DNA of 64,000 nt, from positions 124,001 through 188,000 of the forward strand of contig NZ_SJSY01000069.1 in NCBI RefSeq assembly GCF_004352915.1, read 5' to 3'. The stretch comes from Flavobacterium zhairuonense (lineage in GTDB: Bacteria > Bacteroidota > Bacteroidia > Flavobacteriales > Flavobacteriaceae). The notes beneath the pieces were generated by a model. That model was not told the DNA's origin. It was given only the letters and a program-made list of their open reading frames with translations, and did not search any database. Each line of letters begins with the position of its first letter. The first letter of the stretch is position 1. Shown here piece after piece: positions 55,173 to 63,487 of the stretch. The position numbers and the translations under genes were made by a program.

Positions 55173-57713
55173 ATGGCGAAAGTAAATTTCAGAACGAATG
55201 TTTTGCTAAAAAGTATTATCGGTAAAGACTTAATTACGGACGATAATATTGCCGTTTTAGAATTAGTAAAAAACTCTTTTGATGCAGGCTCAAACAAAGT
55301 AGAAATTGAGTTTAAAAATTTATTAAATAATACTCAAGCAACTGACACTTTACAGTTTCAAAATAATACATCTCAACTTATTATTTCGGACAGAGGTAAA
55401 GGAATGTCTGAATATGATTTAATTAACAAGTGGCTTAATATTGCTTATTCGGAAAAAAAAGAGAAAAGAGAAGAATATGGTAGGATTTTGGCTGGTAACA
55501 AAGGGGTTGGCAGATTTTCGTGTGATAGGTTAGGGAGATATCTAACAATTTACACGAGACAAAAAGGAGGGGAATATACTAAACTTTTTATAGATTGGGA
55601 ATGGTTCGAAGTTGATGGTGATATCAATTTAAATATTCAAGATATTCCATTAGAAACTGTCGAAATTTCAATTGAAAAATTTGAAGAATTAACAGGCTGT
55701 AAATCTTTTCAAAGCGGTACTTTGCTTGTAATTAATTCTTTACGAGAGGCCTGGAGTCATAATAAAATACTTTCGTTAAAAAGGGAACTTGAAAGGTTAA
55801 TTAACCCAAATCAATCTTTTAAATCGTCCGTATTTGATATTGAAATACATGCTCGCGAATTTGAAGCTTTTGAAAAAGAATTTGAAGATTTTGAAAAAAT
55901 AAACGGTAAGGTAATCAATAGAATTTTCGAGAAGCTAAGTTTTAAAGCTACTAGTATTCAATCCAAAATCACTCGTAATGGGAAATATATTGTAACGCTT
56001 TTAATTGATAGAGGAAATACAATATTTACGCTTGTTGAAAAAAACAAATATCCTTTGCTTAAAAGCATAAAAATATATGTGTATTATTTAAATCCATATT
56101 CGAAAGCCTATTTTACAAAACAAACGGGTATTCGTTCCGTTGATTTTGGTTCCATATTTTTATTTATTAATGGTTTTAGGGTACCTCCGTATGGAGATTA
56201 TGGTGATGATTGGTTAGGGATGGAACAAAGGAAAAGCCAAGGATATAATAGATTTTTGGGGACACGTGAAATTGTTGGAAGAATTGAAATTCAAGATGAA
56301 GATGAAAAATTTAAGGTTATTTCAAGTCGTACTGGCGTAGTAAATAATGATTATTTTGTTCAATTAACTAAAAGTGATAGCCCATTTGGCTATTATTACA
56401 AGACATTTAAGAGATTAGAAAGATTTGTTGTAGAAGGTATACGTTGGGATACAGTAGTTAATTCCAAACAGATAGAGGAAGAAATAAATAATCCTGAGTG
56501 GGATGAGTCAAGAGAAGCATTCGCAGAAGATTCTTTGAGCAGAAATAAAAGGATTTTAAAGATAATCAAAAATATTATAGATTGTAAAAATGATGACTTA
56601 ATACGCTTAAGAATAAATGAAAATTTCGTTTCTGATTTAATTCAAGAACAGACTGAAAGAGTAAGGATTGAAGTAGAGGAAATGGCTGAAAATCTAAAGT
56701 CTAAAAATCTTACACCAAAAGAGATATCAATTATTTTAGATAAAATAAATCTATCAAGAGAAGAATTAAAAGCGTTATTTAACATTGTTTCGCCTTATAC
56801 TAATGATTCATCTTTGATTAATGAAGTTGATAACAATCTAGAAAAAAAACATAATAATCTATTAGCAGAAAAAGTACAATTAGAGCTCAAATTAAAAGAG
56901 GAAGAAATTGCAAGACAAAAAGCTGAGGACGAGAAAAAGGAAGCCGAAAGAAAACTTGCAGAAGCTGAAGAAGAGAGAAAATTAGCAGAAGAAGCTTTAG
57001 AAGCAGAAAAAAGAAAAGGGGCTTTTCAAGGAGCACTAATTGGAACTGACAAAGAGCGAATTATTGGATTGCAACACCAAATTTATCATTCTTCTAGCCG
57101 AATTTCGAGAAATATTAAGTTGTTATTACAACATATTAAGAGGTCAGAATTAGATGAAAAAACAAAAAAGCATATTGGTATAATTTCACTTGAATCATCG
57201 AAGATTAATGCGATTGCTAAATTCATCACAAAAGCTAATTTTAATTTGCAAGCAAGTGAAATCAAAACTGACCTTGTTGGATTTATTAAAGATTATGTTG
57301 AAGAAATATACACCTCAGAAGATTCGAAAATAGTAGATTCAGATATAAAAAATATAAGTCTAAATATAGAGCAGAATTTAAATCATGTGATTGAGTTTAG
57401 ACCTTTGGAAATCTCTGCTTTAATTGACAATTTTATACAAAATTCAGAGAAGGCAAAAGCAAGTCAATTATCATTTAATTTTCATAAAATCAATAACGGG
57501 ATAGCTATAGAAATTAAAGATAATGGAATTGGAATAGAAGAGAAAAATCTTAAAAATGTTTTTGATTTTGGTTATACAACTACCAATGGTTCAGGAATAG
57601 GATTGTCTCAAATTAAAGATATTGTCTCCAAAATAAATGGAGAAATTAGTGTGGAATCAAAAACGAGTAATGGAACAACCTTTAAAATTTCTTTAAATGA
57701 AAATAGATTATAA
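55173..57713 (+). CDS. MORC/HSP90-like GHKL ATPase fused to a histidine-kinase-like module
   Basis: An 846-residue protein with two ATPase domains. The N-terminal GHKL domain (about 20-230) has E30 in VLELVKNSFDAG (N34, D37), D73 in ISDRGKGM and GNKGVGRFS (108-116). It fits MORC/MutL-like ATPases that accompany restriction-modification genes. A coiled coil (about 565-630) is followed by a DHp-like helix pair (HQIYHSSSRISRNIKLL) and a C-terminal HATPase domain (about 740-846) with DNFIQNSEKAKA, IKDNGIGI and GSGIGLSQIKDIV. It overlaps the receiver gene by 17 bases. A phosphotransfer histidine is not proven. Confidence 0.88.
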   Translation: MAKVNFRTNVLLKSIIGKDLITDDNIAVLELVKNSFDAGSNKVEIEFKNLLNNTQATDTLQFQNNTSQLIISDRGKGMSEYDLINKWLNIAYSEKKEKREEYGRILAGNKGVGRFSCDRLGRYLTIYTRQKGGEYTKLFIDWEWFEVDGDINLNIQDIPLETVEISIEKFEELTGCKSFQSGTLLVINSLREAWSHNKILSLKRELERLINPNQSFKSSVFDIEIHAREFEAFEKEFEDFEKINGKVINRIFEKLSFKATSIQSKITRNGKYIVTLLIDRGNTIFTLVEKNKYPLLKSIKIYVYYLNPYSKAYFTKQTGIRSVDFGSIFLFINGFRVPPYGDYGDDWLGMEQRKSQGYNRFLGTREIVGRIEIQDEDEKFKVISSRTGVVNNDYFVQLTKSDSPFGYYYKTFKRLERFVVEGIRWDTVVNSKQIEEEINNPEWDESREAFAEDSLSRNKRILKIIKNIIDCKNDDLIRLRINENFVSDLIQEQTERVRIEVEEMAENLKSKNLTPKEISIILDKINLSREELKALFNIVSPYTNDSSLINEVDNNLEKKHNNLLAEKVQLELKLKEEEIARQKAEDEKKEAERKLAEAEEERKLAEEALEAEKRKGAFQGALIGTDKERIIGLQHQIYHSSSRISRNIKLLLQHIKRSELDEKTKKHIGIISLESSKINAIAKFITKANFNLQASEIKTDLVGFIKDYVEEIYTSEDSKIVDSDIKNISLNIEQNLNHVIEFRPLEISALIDNFIQNSEKAKASQLSFNFHKINNGIAIEIKDNGIGIEEKNLKNVFDFGYTTTNGSGIGLSQIKDIVSKINGEISVESKTSNGTTFKISLNENRL

Positions 57714-58611
57714 AATTTTATGGCTTGACAATGAAATTTCTGCTTTTATTGATGATGATGTAGTGTCAGAAATCGAACAACATTTAGTAGAAGAGGGATT
57801 CAACCCAGTAATCGTAACAACTTCTGATGAAGATGATTTTTTGGAGAAGTTAGATGATTCATATGATTTAATTTTAACAGATTATCATTTGAATAGAATT
57901 AACGGCGATAAAATAGTTGAGGAAATTAGAAATCCAGCTAGGTCTATTTTTACAGAAATTTTATTTTATACCGCTAAAGCTGATTTAAAAGATACAAACA
58001 AAATAAGTAGAATATCTTTTTTAGAAACAAATGGTAGGACTACTTCTCATCAAGAAACGATAATTCAGGAGGTTAAAAAACTGATAGATTTGACTATAAA
58101 AAAATTCCAGCATATTGTAGCAATGCGCGGAATGATAATGCATGAGACAAGTCAGCTTGATTCGAAAATGTTAGATTTAATATTAAAATCATTATCCCAT
58201 GAAAAAATCGATTTTAAAGAGCTGGCAGAATCAATATATGACCAATTAATCGAACTTTATAAAACTAAAAGTGATTTTGTAAGTGTATGCAAACAAAAGT
58301 CTAAATTTAAGGACTTAACTAAAGATACTTTTGTATTTAGCTCAGACTATAAAATTCAAACATTAAAGCAGATTATTGATTCATTAGGCGATATTGAGGA
58401 TTTTTCTGCTCACTATAAGGAAGAAATAATATCTATCAGAAATAAATTTGCACATGCTATTCTTCATAAAGATGAAACTGGTCGTGAATATTTTAAATAT
58501 ATGGAGGATGGAATGACTTTTAACGAAGAATTATGCAAGAAAATTAGAAAAGATATAGCTAAACATAAGAAAAATATTGATTCTCTGGAAAGTAAACTTC
58601 ATGGGAATTAA
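57697..58611 (+). CDS. Receiver-domain protein with a HEPN-like RX4H motif
   Basis: A 304-residue protein that starts inside the previous gene. The N-terminal about 125 residues are a CheY-type receiver: acidic pocket D11 (LWLDNE), phospho-acceptor D62 (LILTDYHL), T92 and K94 (FYTAKAD). The C-terminal part is all helical and holds IRNKFAHAIL (R248 to H253), the RX4H motif of HEPN ribonucleases. I infer a phospho-controlled HEPN effector. The alternative is a helical adaptor with a chance RNxxAH. Linkage to the kinase-like gene favours a signalling pair. Confidence 0.85.
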   Translation: MKIDYKILWLDNEISAFIDDDVVSEIEQHLVEEGFNPVIVTTSDEDDFLEKLDDSYDLILTDYHLNRINGDKIVEEIRNPARSIFTEILFYTAKADLKDTNKISRISFLETNGRTTSHQETIIQEVKKLIDLTIKKFQHIVAMRGMIMHETSQLDSKMLDLILKSLSHEKIDFKELAESIYDQLIELYKTKSDFVSVCKQKSKFKDLTKDTFVFSSDYKIQTLKQIIDSLGDIEDFSAHYKEEIISIRNKFAHAILHKDETGREYFKYMEDGMTFNEELCKKIRKDIAKHKKNIDSLESKLHGN

Positions 58612-58615
58612 TTGG

Positions 58616-58650
58616 AAAACTAGAGCAGTTAAGTTTTCTAGTTTTTTCAT
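58616..58650. terminator. Weak hairpin between convergent receiver and Mrr-like genes
   Basis: A 9-bp perfect stem (AAAACTAGA with TCTAGTTTT) and a 12-base loop, then T, between convergent stops. Confidence 0.65.
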
Positions 58651-58656
58651 AATTTC

Positions 58657-60213
58657 TTAGCCTTTATTTTTTTTAAAGTATTTATTTTTTATTAACTGAT
58701 ATTGATTTAGATGTCTTTCCAATTCATATTTAGACCAAGTGAAGGATACATCAATATCCATATTTCTATTGAATCCATCAAGCATGTCATATAAGGTTGC
58801 ATCAATTACAGTCGTAGTAAACACTCCATAGCCTTTTGCTCCGTATTGCATAATAACATTTCCTGCATTTGCAATTTTTGTAGCAGACAAGGATTTATCA
58901 TCGGAAAAAAATTTGCATTGAAAAATATACAATTCTTGCTCCTTAGTTGGATTTTTTCGTGTCTTTATTGTGATATCGCGACCTCCGTCTCTTGACCTAG
59001 ATTTGCCCATTTTTTGAATTGTTGAATGGTCAAAATATGGATGACAATAAAGAATATCGTAGCAAAGTTCTTCAAAAATATCGTCATTTAATTCTTGCCA
59101 ATTGCAATTCTCTGAAATAGACATGTTTATTAAGTTTTGTGTCTTGGAATAGGCTGGAAATAGAAAGGCATGCAAATCTTTAATTTCTTGAAAGTTTAAA
59201 GTATTGTTTACGAAAAAGACGTGCGTAAATTTATTGTATTCAATAGTAACTACATCTCCATATTCAGAAAGTTTATATTTGATTTTAGTTTTATCAATAT
59301 TGATATCACTATGGTAATTTGTCCTTTTTTTTCTGTTTTTTTGATTTATATTTTCTCCAAATAGATTTAAAGTATTGCTTTCGTTTATTTTATTGTTTTC
59401 TGGAGTTTTATTCCTATTTAGAACTCTTTCAGTACACTTAATAGCATTTAATAGTTGTTCATGATAATTAAAGTATACAGCTGTGAAGTTATTTATTAAG
59501 ACCGTTCTTCCTTTATATTCAATCTTATCCGAATCCTCAAGGAGCAAATCCTTTTCTTCTATTCCAGAGTATGCTTTCAAAGCAATTAATGTGTTACTAT
59601 TCGGAGGGATTATCCAGCTTTCAGTAGAAAAATAAATAGTCTCTTTGAATTTATTTGATAGCGGTCCCTTCCAAAAACCAAAACGGTGTTCAGGAAACTT
59701 TTTGTATGTTTTATTAAAAAATTTACTTTCCGATTCATAATATTCAGATGCGATTTCCCAATAAGCGCCATTTATTAAATTTGCCCAATAATTATTTATT
59801 AATTCAGGAAATACAAAAACTCCCTTATTGTAATTTTCTTCATGTTCAGAAATTTCATCTAGAAATGACATACTATCTAATTCGTCATATAAAATAAACT
59901 CCCCGTTTATCATTTCAGAGAAATACAATAATTCGTCTGTCAGACTTTCAACATCAATAGCTATGCACCTTATTTTAAAATCCGTGTAATATTTATCACG
60001 TATAACAAAATTAGAATTCAATACAGTAATATATTGGACTATTTTTTCAGAACAAAAAGAAACTTCTGAATAATCACGAATAACATCAATCCTACTTTGA
60101 GAATAACCAATTGAAGAAAGTGGAAATGAAATTTCAAATTCTATACCTTTAGAAATTTCCTTTTTGAAAATTTCAATGTCAAGTTCTTGAAAATCGGTTA
60201 CTATATAATTCAT
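58657..60213 (-). CDS. Mrr-type restriction endonuclease-like protein
   Basis: A 518-residue protein. The C-terminal about 130 residues (about 370-500) match the Mrr_cat fold: FEELCYDIL, then the catalytic GGRDITI aspartate and the IFQCKFF strand with Q-x-K, then a helix with AGNVIMQYGAKGYGVFTT. The N-terminal about 360 residues are of unknown fold and may recognise methylated DNA or a protein. It converges on the methyltransferase/kinase/receiver genes and stays separately transcribed. It is a candidate nuclease for the locus. Confidence 0.85.
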   Translation of the reverse strand: MNYIVTDFQELDIEIFKKEISKGIEFEISFPLSSIGYSQSRIDVIRDYSEVSFCSEKIVQYITVLNSNFVIRDKYYTDFKIRCIAIDVESLTDELLYFSEMINGEFILYDELDSMSFLDEISEHEENYNKGVFVFPELINNYWANLINGAYWEIASEYYESESKFFNKTYKKFPEHRFGFWKGPLSNKFKETIYFSTESWIIPPNSNTLIALKAYSGIEEKDLLLEDSDKIEYKGRTVLINNFTAVYFNYHEQLLNAIKCTERVLNRNKTPENNKINESNTLNLFGENINQKNRKKRTNYHSDINIDKTKIKYKLSEYGDVVTIEYNKFTHVFFVNNTLNFQEIKDLHAFLFPAYSKTQNLINMSISENCNWQELNDDIFEELCYDILYCHPYFDHSTIQKMGKSRSRDGGRDITIKTRKNPTKEQELYIFQCKFFSDDKSLSATKIANAGNVIMQYGAKGYGVFTTTVIDATLYDMLDGFNRNMDIDVSFTWSKYELERHLNQYQLIKNKYFKKNKG

Positions 60214-60364
60214 TTTTAATGTAATTGTCGTTAATTAGTTTATTGAAAGTATAGATTATATTAAGGGCTTATTTTTTCGAGATTTAGTATGTCTGAGCAT
60301 AGTAGTATTATGTAAACCTAAAAGTGTTTTTGATAGGGGAATAATGGTTTTCTTCATCGTCTTC

Positions 60365-60922
60365 TTATTCAATGACCTTTTTTAATTTTTCACTGTCATA
60401 TACAATAGAAGTGCTAATTTTATTGTCATTAAAAAGAGTTATTTGTTGTTTGTATTGATATCCTTCTTCTGTATTGTAAATCATTAGAAAATTATGAAGT
60501 GTTAATCGGTTTTTCAAAGTACAATCGGTATAGAATAATTGATTTCCGTCATCTGTGTTTATAGTTGAATTAATGCATTCTTCGTTATTAATGTCGTATT
60601 CAACATCAATAGAAATTATTGCACAATTTTTATTAGAATTAGTAAAGTGAAATTTAATTCTATTATTTCCCAAAACTTCCACTTTAACTATTATAGTTGG
60701 TCTTCTTATATTTTTATCTTGCTGTTTTTGTTGAGTGACTAGTAATGTTAGTTTGTCAGCAATATCTGTTATTTTTTCAATCTCTTTTTCTCTTTCTTTG
60801 TCTCTTGACATCAGTTTATATATAGTAATTAATGTTGCAGGAACAGCTATTACAGCACATATAGTTTGTAAAATATCTGAGTTGGTCCCCCAAGTGCTAG
60901 TTAAAATTAATAATTGATTCAT
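60365..60922 (-). CDS. Single-pass membrane protein of unknown function
   Basis: A 185-residue protein. One membrane segment is at about 16-38 (ILQTICAVIAVPATLITIYKL), followed by a short coiled coil (about 40-70) and a C-terminal beta-rich domain with several paired cysteines. It looks like a membrane-anchored sensor or effector, found often near bacterial defence genes, but no family is recognised. It lies 151 bases from the Mrr-like gene on the same strand. Confidence 0.7.
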   Translation of the reverse strand: MNQLLILTSTWGTNSDILQTICAVIAVPATLITIYKLMSRDKEREKEIEKITDIADKLTLLVTQQKQQDKNIRRPTIIVKVEVLGNNRIKFHFTNSNKNCAIISIDVEYDINNEECINSTINTDDGNQLFYTDCTLKNRLTLHNFLMIYNTEEGYQYKQQITLFNDNKISTSIVYDSEKLKKVIE

Positions 60923-60994
60923 CTTAATATGTAAAGTTAGTTTGTAGTGTTGTGTTTCTGATAATATTTAAAAATTGTTGGTTTAGGAATTAAA

Positions 60995-61999
60995 TTATTT
61001 ATGGATAAAAACACTTAATTCATCCATAATTTTATTTTCATTATATTCCTTTTGAAGCATTTCAAAATCTTCTTGAGAGTATAATGGATAAAAAGTCTGA
61101 ATTCTAAAAAATTGTATATTCCCTTTTATGCCTTTTACTTGTTTAAATCTTTTTTGAATGTATAATCTATAATGTACACCTTTAAATTTAAATATTATAT
61201 TATCAGTTTTGTTTATGTCAATCAAATTTAATTTGTCTATTTCTAATAAAATATTTTTCAAATCTATATGTAACTCAGTTGGAAAAAAGTTCTCATAATG
61301 ATAAGTTTTATCTTCATTTTGTTTTATAGGTTCGGCATAATGTCTACTTACAATGTGCACTAAAGAATATATTGTGAATTCTATTGTTTCATTTGAAAAA
61401 GGAATTTCAAAATCTTTATTATCATTGTTTTCTATTACTGATTTTACAAGTAAATAAATGAATTTAGATTGTAAAATAATTTTATCTTTTCTTAATTTGT
61501 AATCGTCTTTTTGTTTGCGGAAAATTCTATTTAAACCTGTAAATTTTTGGCTTAAAGACTTTAAATCTCTTCTTGTTTCGAAACCTATTTCCTGAAGAAT
61601 TGGATTTTTGTGATTTTCAATTTCAATTTGCTTTGACCATTCGTCAGCAACTTTCATTAAATAAGCAAAATCTTTAATTTGTTCATCTGGAGATACCTCT
61701 ATTATTTGGGTTTTGTGTACTTTGAAAAAAGGACCTTCTAGATTATTATGGAAATAAGTTAAATATAATTCTTTAAATTCGTAATCGTTACATATTTCAA
61801 ATTCATGTATGTGTCCATCATTCCATTGTGATAACTTAAGGCAGGTGCAGAAAAAATCTTTTTCTCTTTCTAAGAATGTTTTACCATCATGAGCTCTTTT
61901 TTTTAAATCTTCAAATACTTTTCGTGTTCGCAGCTGTTCTTCAGCTGAAGCATTCTTAAAATTTAATTCGTGGAGGGGATAATGGTTCTTCATATTCAT
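60995..61999 (-). CDS. Hypothetical protein (334 aa)
   Basis: A soluble, helical, charged 334-residue protein without a recognised motif. The C-terminal part has VHYRLYIQKRFKQVKG and FFRIQTFYPL, which alternate strands and basic loops and might bind nucleic acid. It is the last full gene before attR and has low-GC composition like the rest of the island. Start at ATG 61999; a second ATG two codons inside is possible. Confidence 0.7.
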   Translation of the reverse strand: MNMKNHYPLHELNFKNASAEEQLRTRKVFEDLKKRAHDGKTFLEREKDFFCTCLKLSQWNDGHIHEFEICNDYEFKELYLTYFHNNLEGPFFKVHKTQIIEVSPDEQIKDFAYLMKVADEWSKQIEIENHKNPILQEIGFETRRDLKSLSQKFTGLNRIFRKQKDDYKLRKDKIILQSKFIYLLVKSVIENNDNKDFEIPFSNETIEFTIYSLVHIVSRHYAEPIKQNEDKTYHYENFFPTELHIDLKNILLEIDKLNLIDINKTDNIIFKFKGVHYRLYIQKRFKQVKGIKGNIQFFRIQTFYPLYSQEDFEMLQKEYNENKIMDELSVFIHK

Positions 62000-62365
62000 T
62001 GTTTTGAAAATTGTTTAACATTTTTTGAATGGATGGGTTTTGTTGCAGAATATCTATCTAAAATTGCGCATATGTAAGTGGTTGTTATAGAGTTATTGTA
62101 AAATCTAATATACGTTTTAATCTTTACAAATTATCTAATAAATATTTTTAACTTGCTAGATTTTAGGGTAAGATTGTAATCTGTGATTTTGTATTTTCTT
62201 AAGAAAAAGTTTTTTGTAATCTTTTCAATTGCCTTTGATTTGGAATTAGATTTTAGATTTAAGAGTGCACTTGTTAAGTGGAAAAATGCATAAAAATGAT
62301 GGATTTTGTAATTATGCAGATTTGTAAGTGATTATTACCCAGATATGCAGTTTAATAGTTGTGTT
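62000..62365. other. Gene-free right end of the island
   Basis: Contains two related motifs, GCATATGTAAGTGG at about 62069 and GCAGATTTGTAAGTGA at about 62316. A similar AAGTG unit is near 62271. They could be arm-type integrase sites mirroring the TAAGTGTACTTT pair at 36794. No gene is seen. Confidence 0.55.
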
Positions 62366-62409
62366 ACTCATAATCAGGTGGTCCCTGGTTCGAGCCCAGG
62401 TGGGACCAC
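62366..62409 (+). repeat. attR: right 44-bp direct repeat of the tRNA 3' half
   Basis: Identical to 36703-36746 (starts ACTCATAATCAGG, ends GGGACCAC). The 5' half of a tRNA is absent, so this copy is not a working gene. Confidence 0.95.
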
Positions 62410-62417
62410 TTAAGAAC

Positions 62418-62450
62418 AAAAGCTTCATAAAATTTTATGAAGCTTTTTTT
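62418..62450 (+). terminator. Original terminator of the tRNA-Met gene, displaced by the island
   Basis: A perfect 30-bp palindrome (62418-62447) ending in T. It lies nine bases after attR, where the tRNA transcript would end before integration. Confidence 0.85.
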
Positions 62451-62460
62451 GTTTTTAGGG

Positions 62461-62490
62461 TTGTATTTCTGTAAAAATCTTCTACATTTG
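62461..62490 (+). promoter_or_regulatory. Promoter of the PID-CTERM-like gene
   Basis: TTG at 62461-62463, a 19-base spacer and TACATTTG at 62483-62490 form an ideal match. The 5' leader is about 90 bases and contains a small CTTG/CAAG hairpin. Confidence 0.8.
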
Positions 62491-62584
62491 TCGGGTGAAG
62501 CTCTTTATTATTAGGGCTTGTACGAAATTTCATAAAAGACCCCAAGTCTAATTTAAAACCGCTTGTCTAGGCAAGTTTAAACTT

Positions 62585-62809
62585 ATGAAGATAAAGAAAA
62601 GTATTTTTTTTGCAGTTTGTATTGTCTTAATGACTGTTTCGAGTATTTTGGCTGCTCCTTCATCGATGCCTGTGCCACAACAGTCAGGTCCACCGCCTCC
62701 GCCACCAGGCCCAATTGATGAGAATTTAGCTGTTTTGATGGGATGTGCAATATTATTTGGGATATATGCAATTCGCAGATATAATTTAACAAAAAAAGCT
62801 TCAATGTAA
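62585..62809 (+). CDS. Small PID-CTERM-like secreted protein (74 aa)
   Basis: A 74-residue protein with a signal peptide (to about 24, SSILA-AP), a proline-rich stretch (QQSGPPPPPPGPID), and a C-terminal membrane segment (LAVLMGCAILFGIYAI) followed by RRYNLTKK. The PPGxPID plus helix plus basic tail layout matches PID-CTERM sorting-signal proteins of Flavobacteria. The role is unknown. Its last codons form the left arm of the terminator. Confidence 0.75.
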   Translation: MKIKKSIFFAVCIVLMTVSSILAAPSSMPVPQQSGPPPPPPGPIDENLAVLMGCAILFGIYAIRRYNLTKKASM

Positions 62810-62824
62810 ATTGAAGCTTTTTTT
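62791..62824. terminator. Bidirectional terminator overlapping the stop codon
   Basis: A perfect 15-bp stem (62791-62805 with 62810-62824); the TAA stop at 62807 is in the loop. It also serves the convergent ribE gene at 62840. Confidence 0.88.
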
Positions 62825-62839
62825 GTGAGTAATTTTGTT

Positions 62840-63430
62840 TTACTTGTTTATGGCGTACAATCTTGAAATGTATTTGCCAACAACATCAAATTCTAAATTT
62901 ATTTTTGTTCCAACTTTAAAGTTTTTAAAGTTAGTGTTCTCAAAAGTGTAAGGGATTATCGAAACGCTAAATTCATTTGTTTTTGAATTTACAACAGTAA
63001 GACTTACACCATTTACTGTAATAGAACCTTTTTCTATTGTAATGTTGTTAAGGTTTTTGTCGTATTCAAAAGTGTAATTCCAACTTCCATTGGCTTCTTC
63101 GATTTTTACGCATGTCCCGATTTGATCTACGTGTCCTTGCACAATATGTCCGTCCAGACGATCGCCGAGTTTCATGCCACGTTCAAGATTGACAACGTCT
63201 CCTGTTTTCCAGTCTCCAATATTAGTTTTTAAAATCGTTTCATCAATCGCGGTTACAGTATAAAAAGAATCTTTTATGGCAACAACTGTCAAGCAGATTC
63301 CATTATGTGAAACGCTTTGGTCAATTTTTAGTTCGTTGGTAAAAGAGGAGTCGATTGTGATGTGAAGATTGTTTTGATCTTTTTGTATTTCATGAACCCT
63401 TCCTAGGGTTTCTATAATTCCTGTGAACAT
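62840..63430 (-). CDS. ribE: Riboflavin synthase
   Basis: Converts two 6,7-dimethyl-8-ribityllumazine into riboflavin, the last step of the pathway. The 196-residue protein has two lumazine-binding repeats: MFTGIIETLGRV with SHNGICLTV, and HIVQGHVDQIG with VNGVSLTV. The MFTGII start is diagnostic. It is divergent from pdxA. Confidence 0.95.
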   Translation of the reverse strand: MFTGIIETLGRVHEIQKDQNNLHITIDSSFTNELKIDQSVSHNGICLTVVAIKDSFYTVTAIDETILKTNIGDWKTGDVVNLERGMKLGDRLDGHIVQGHVDQIGTCVKIEEANGSWNYTFEYDKNLNNITIEKGSITVNGVSLTVVNSKTNEFSVSIIPYTFENTNFKNFKVGTKINLEFDVVGKYISRLYAINK

Positions 63431-63446
63431 TGTTGTTTTATTTTAC

Positions 63447-63454
63447 TAAATTTG
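63447..63454 (+). promoter_or_regulatory. -7 element for pdxA
   Basis: TAAATTTG matches TANNTTTG, 33 bases before pdxA. The -33 TTG is not ideally spaced. Confidence 0.5.
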
Positions 63455-63487
63455 CACATCAAAATTAGTAATAAATAAGCTGAGCTC

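Larger units (their letters stand above)
36703..62409. mobile_element. Genomic island integrated at the tRNA-Met gene
   Basis: Bounded by an exact 44-bp direct repeat (36703-36746 and 62366-62409) derived from the 3' half of the tRNA. It carries a tyrosine integrase adjacent to the intact tRNA copy, a small excisionase-like protein, a serine recombinase, two DNA methyltransferases, a polymerase-like protein and two defence-type gene groups. It lacks conjugation genes and phage structural genes, so it is best called a satellite-like or mobilisable integrative element. The host gene context resumes cleanly outside it. Confidence 0.93.

Noticed and set aside
36703..62409. Complete prophage
   Set aside because: No terminase, capsid, portal, tail or lysis genes; only recombinases, methyltransferases, a polymerase-like protein and defence-type genes.
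62366..62409. Second tRNA gene at the right end
   Set aside because: Only the 3' half is present; the upstream sequence does not form an acceptor or D arm.
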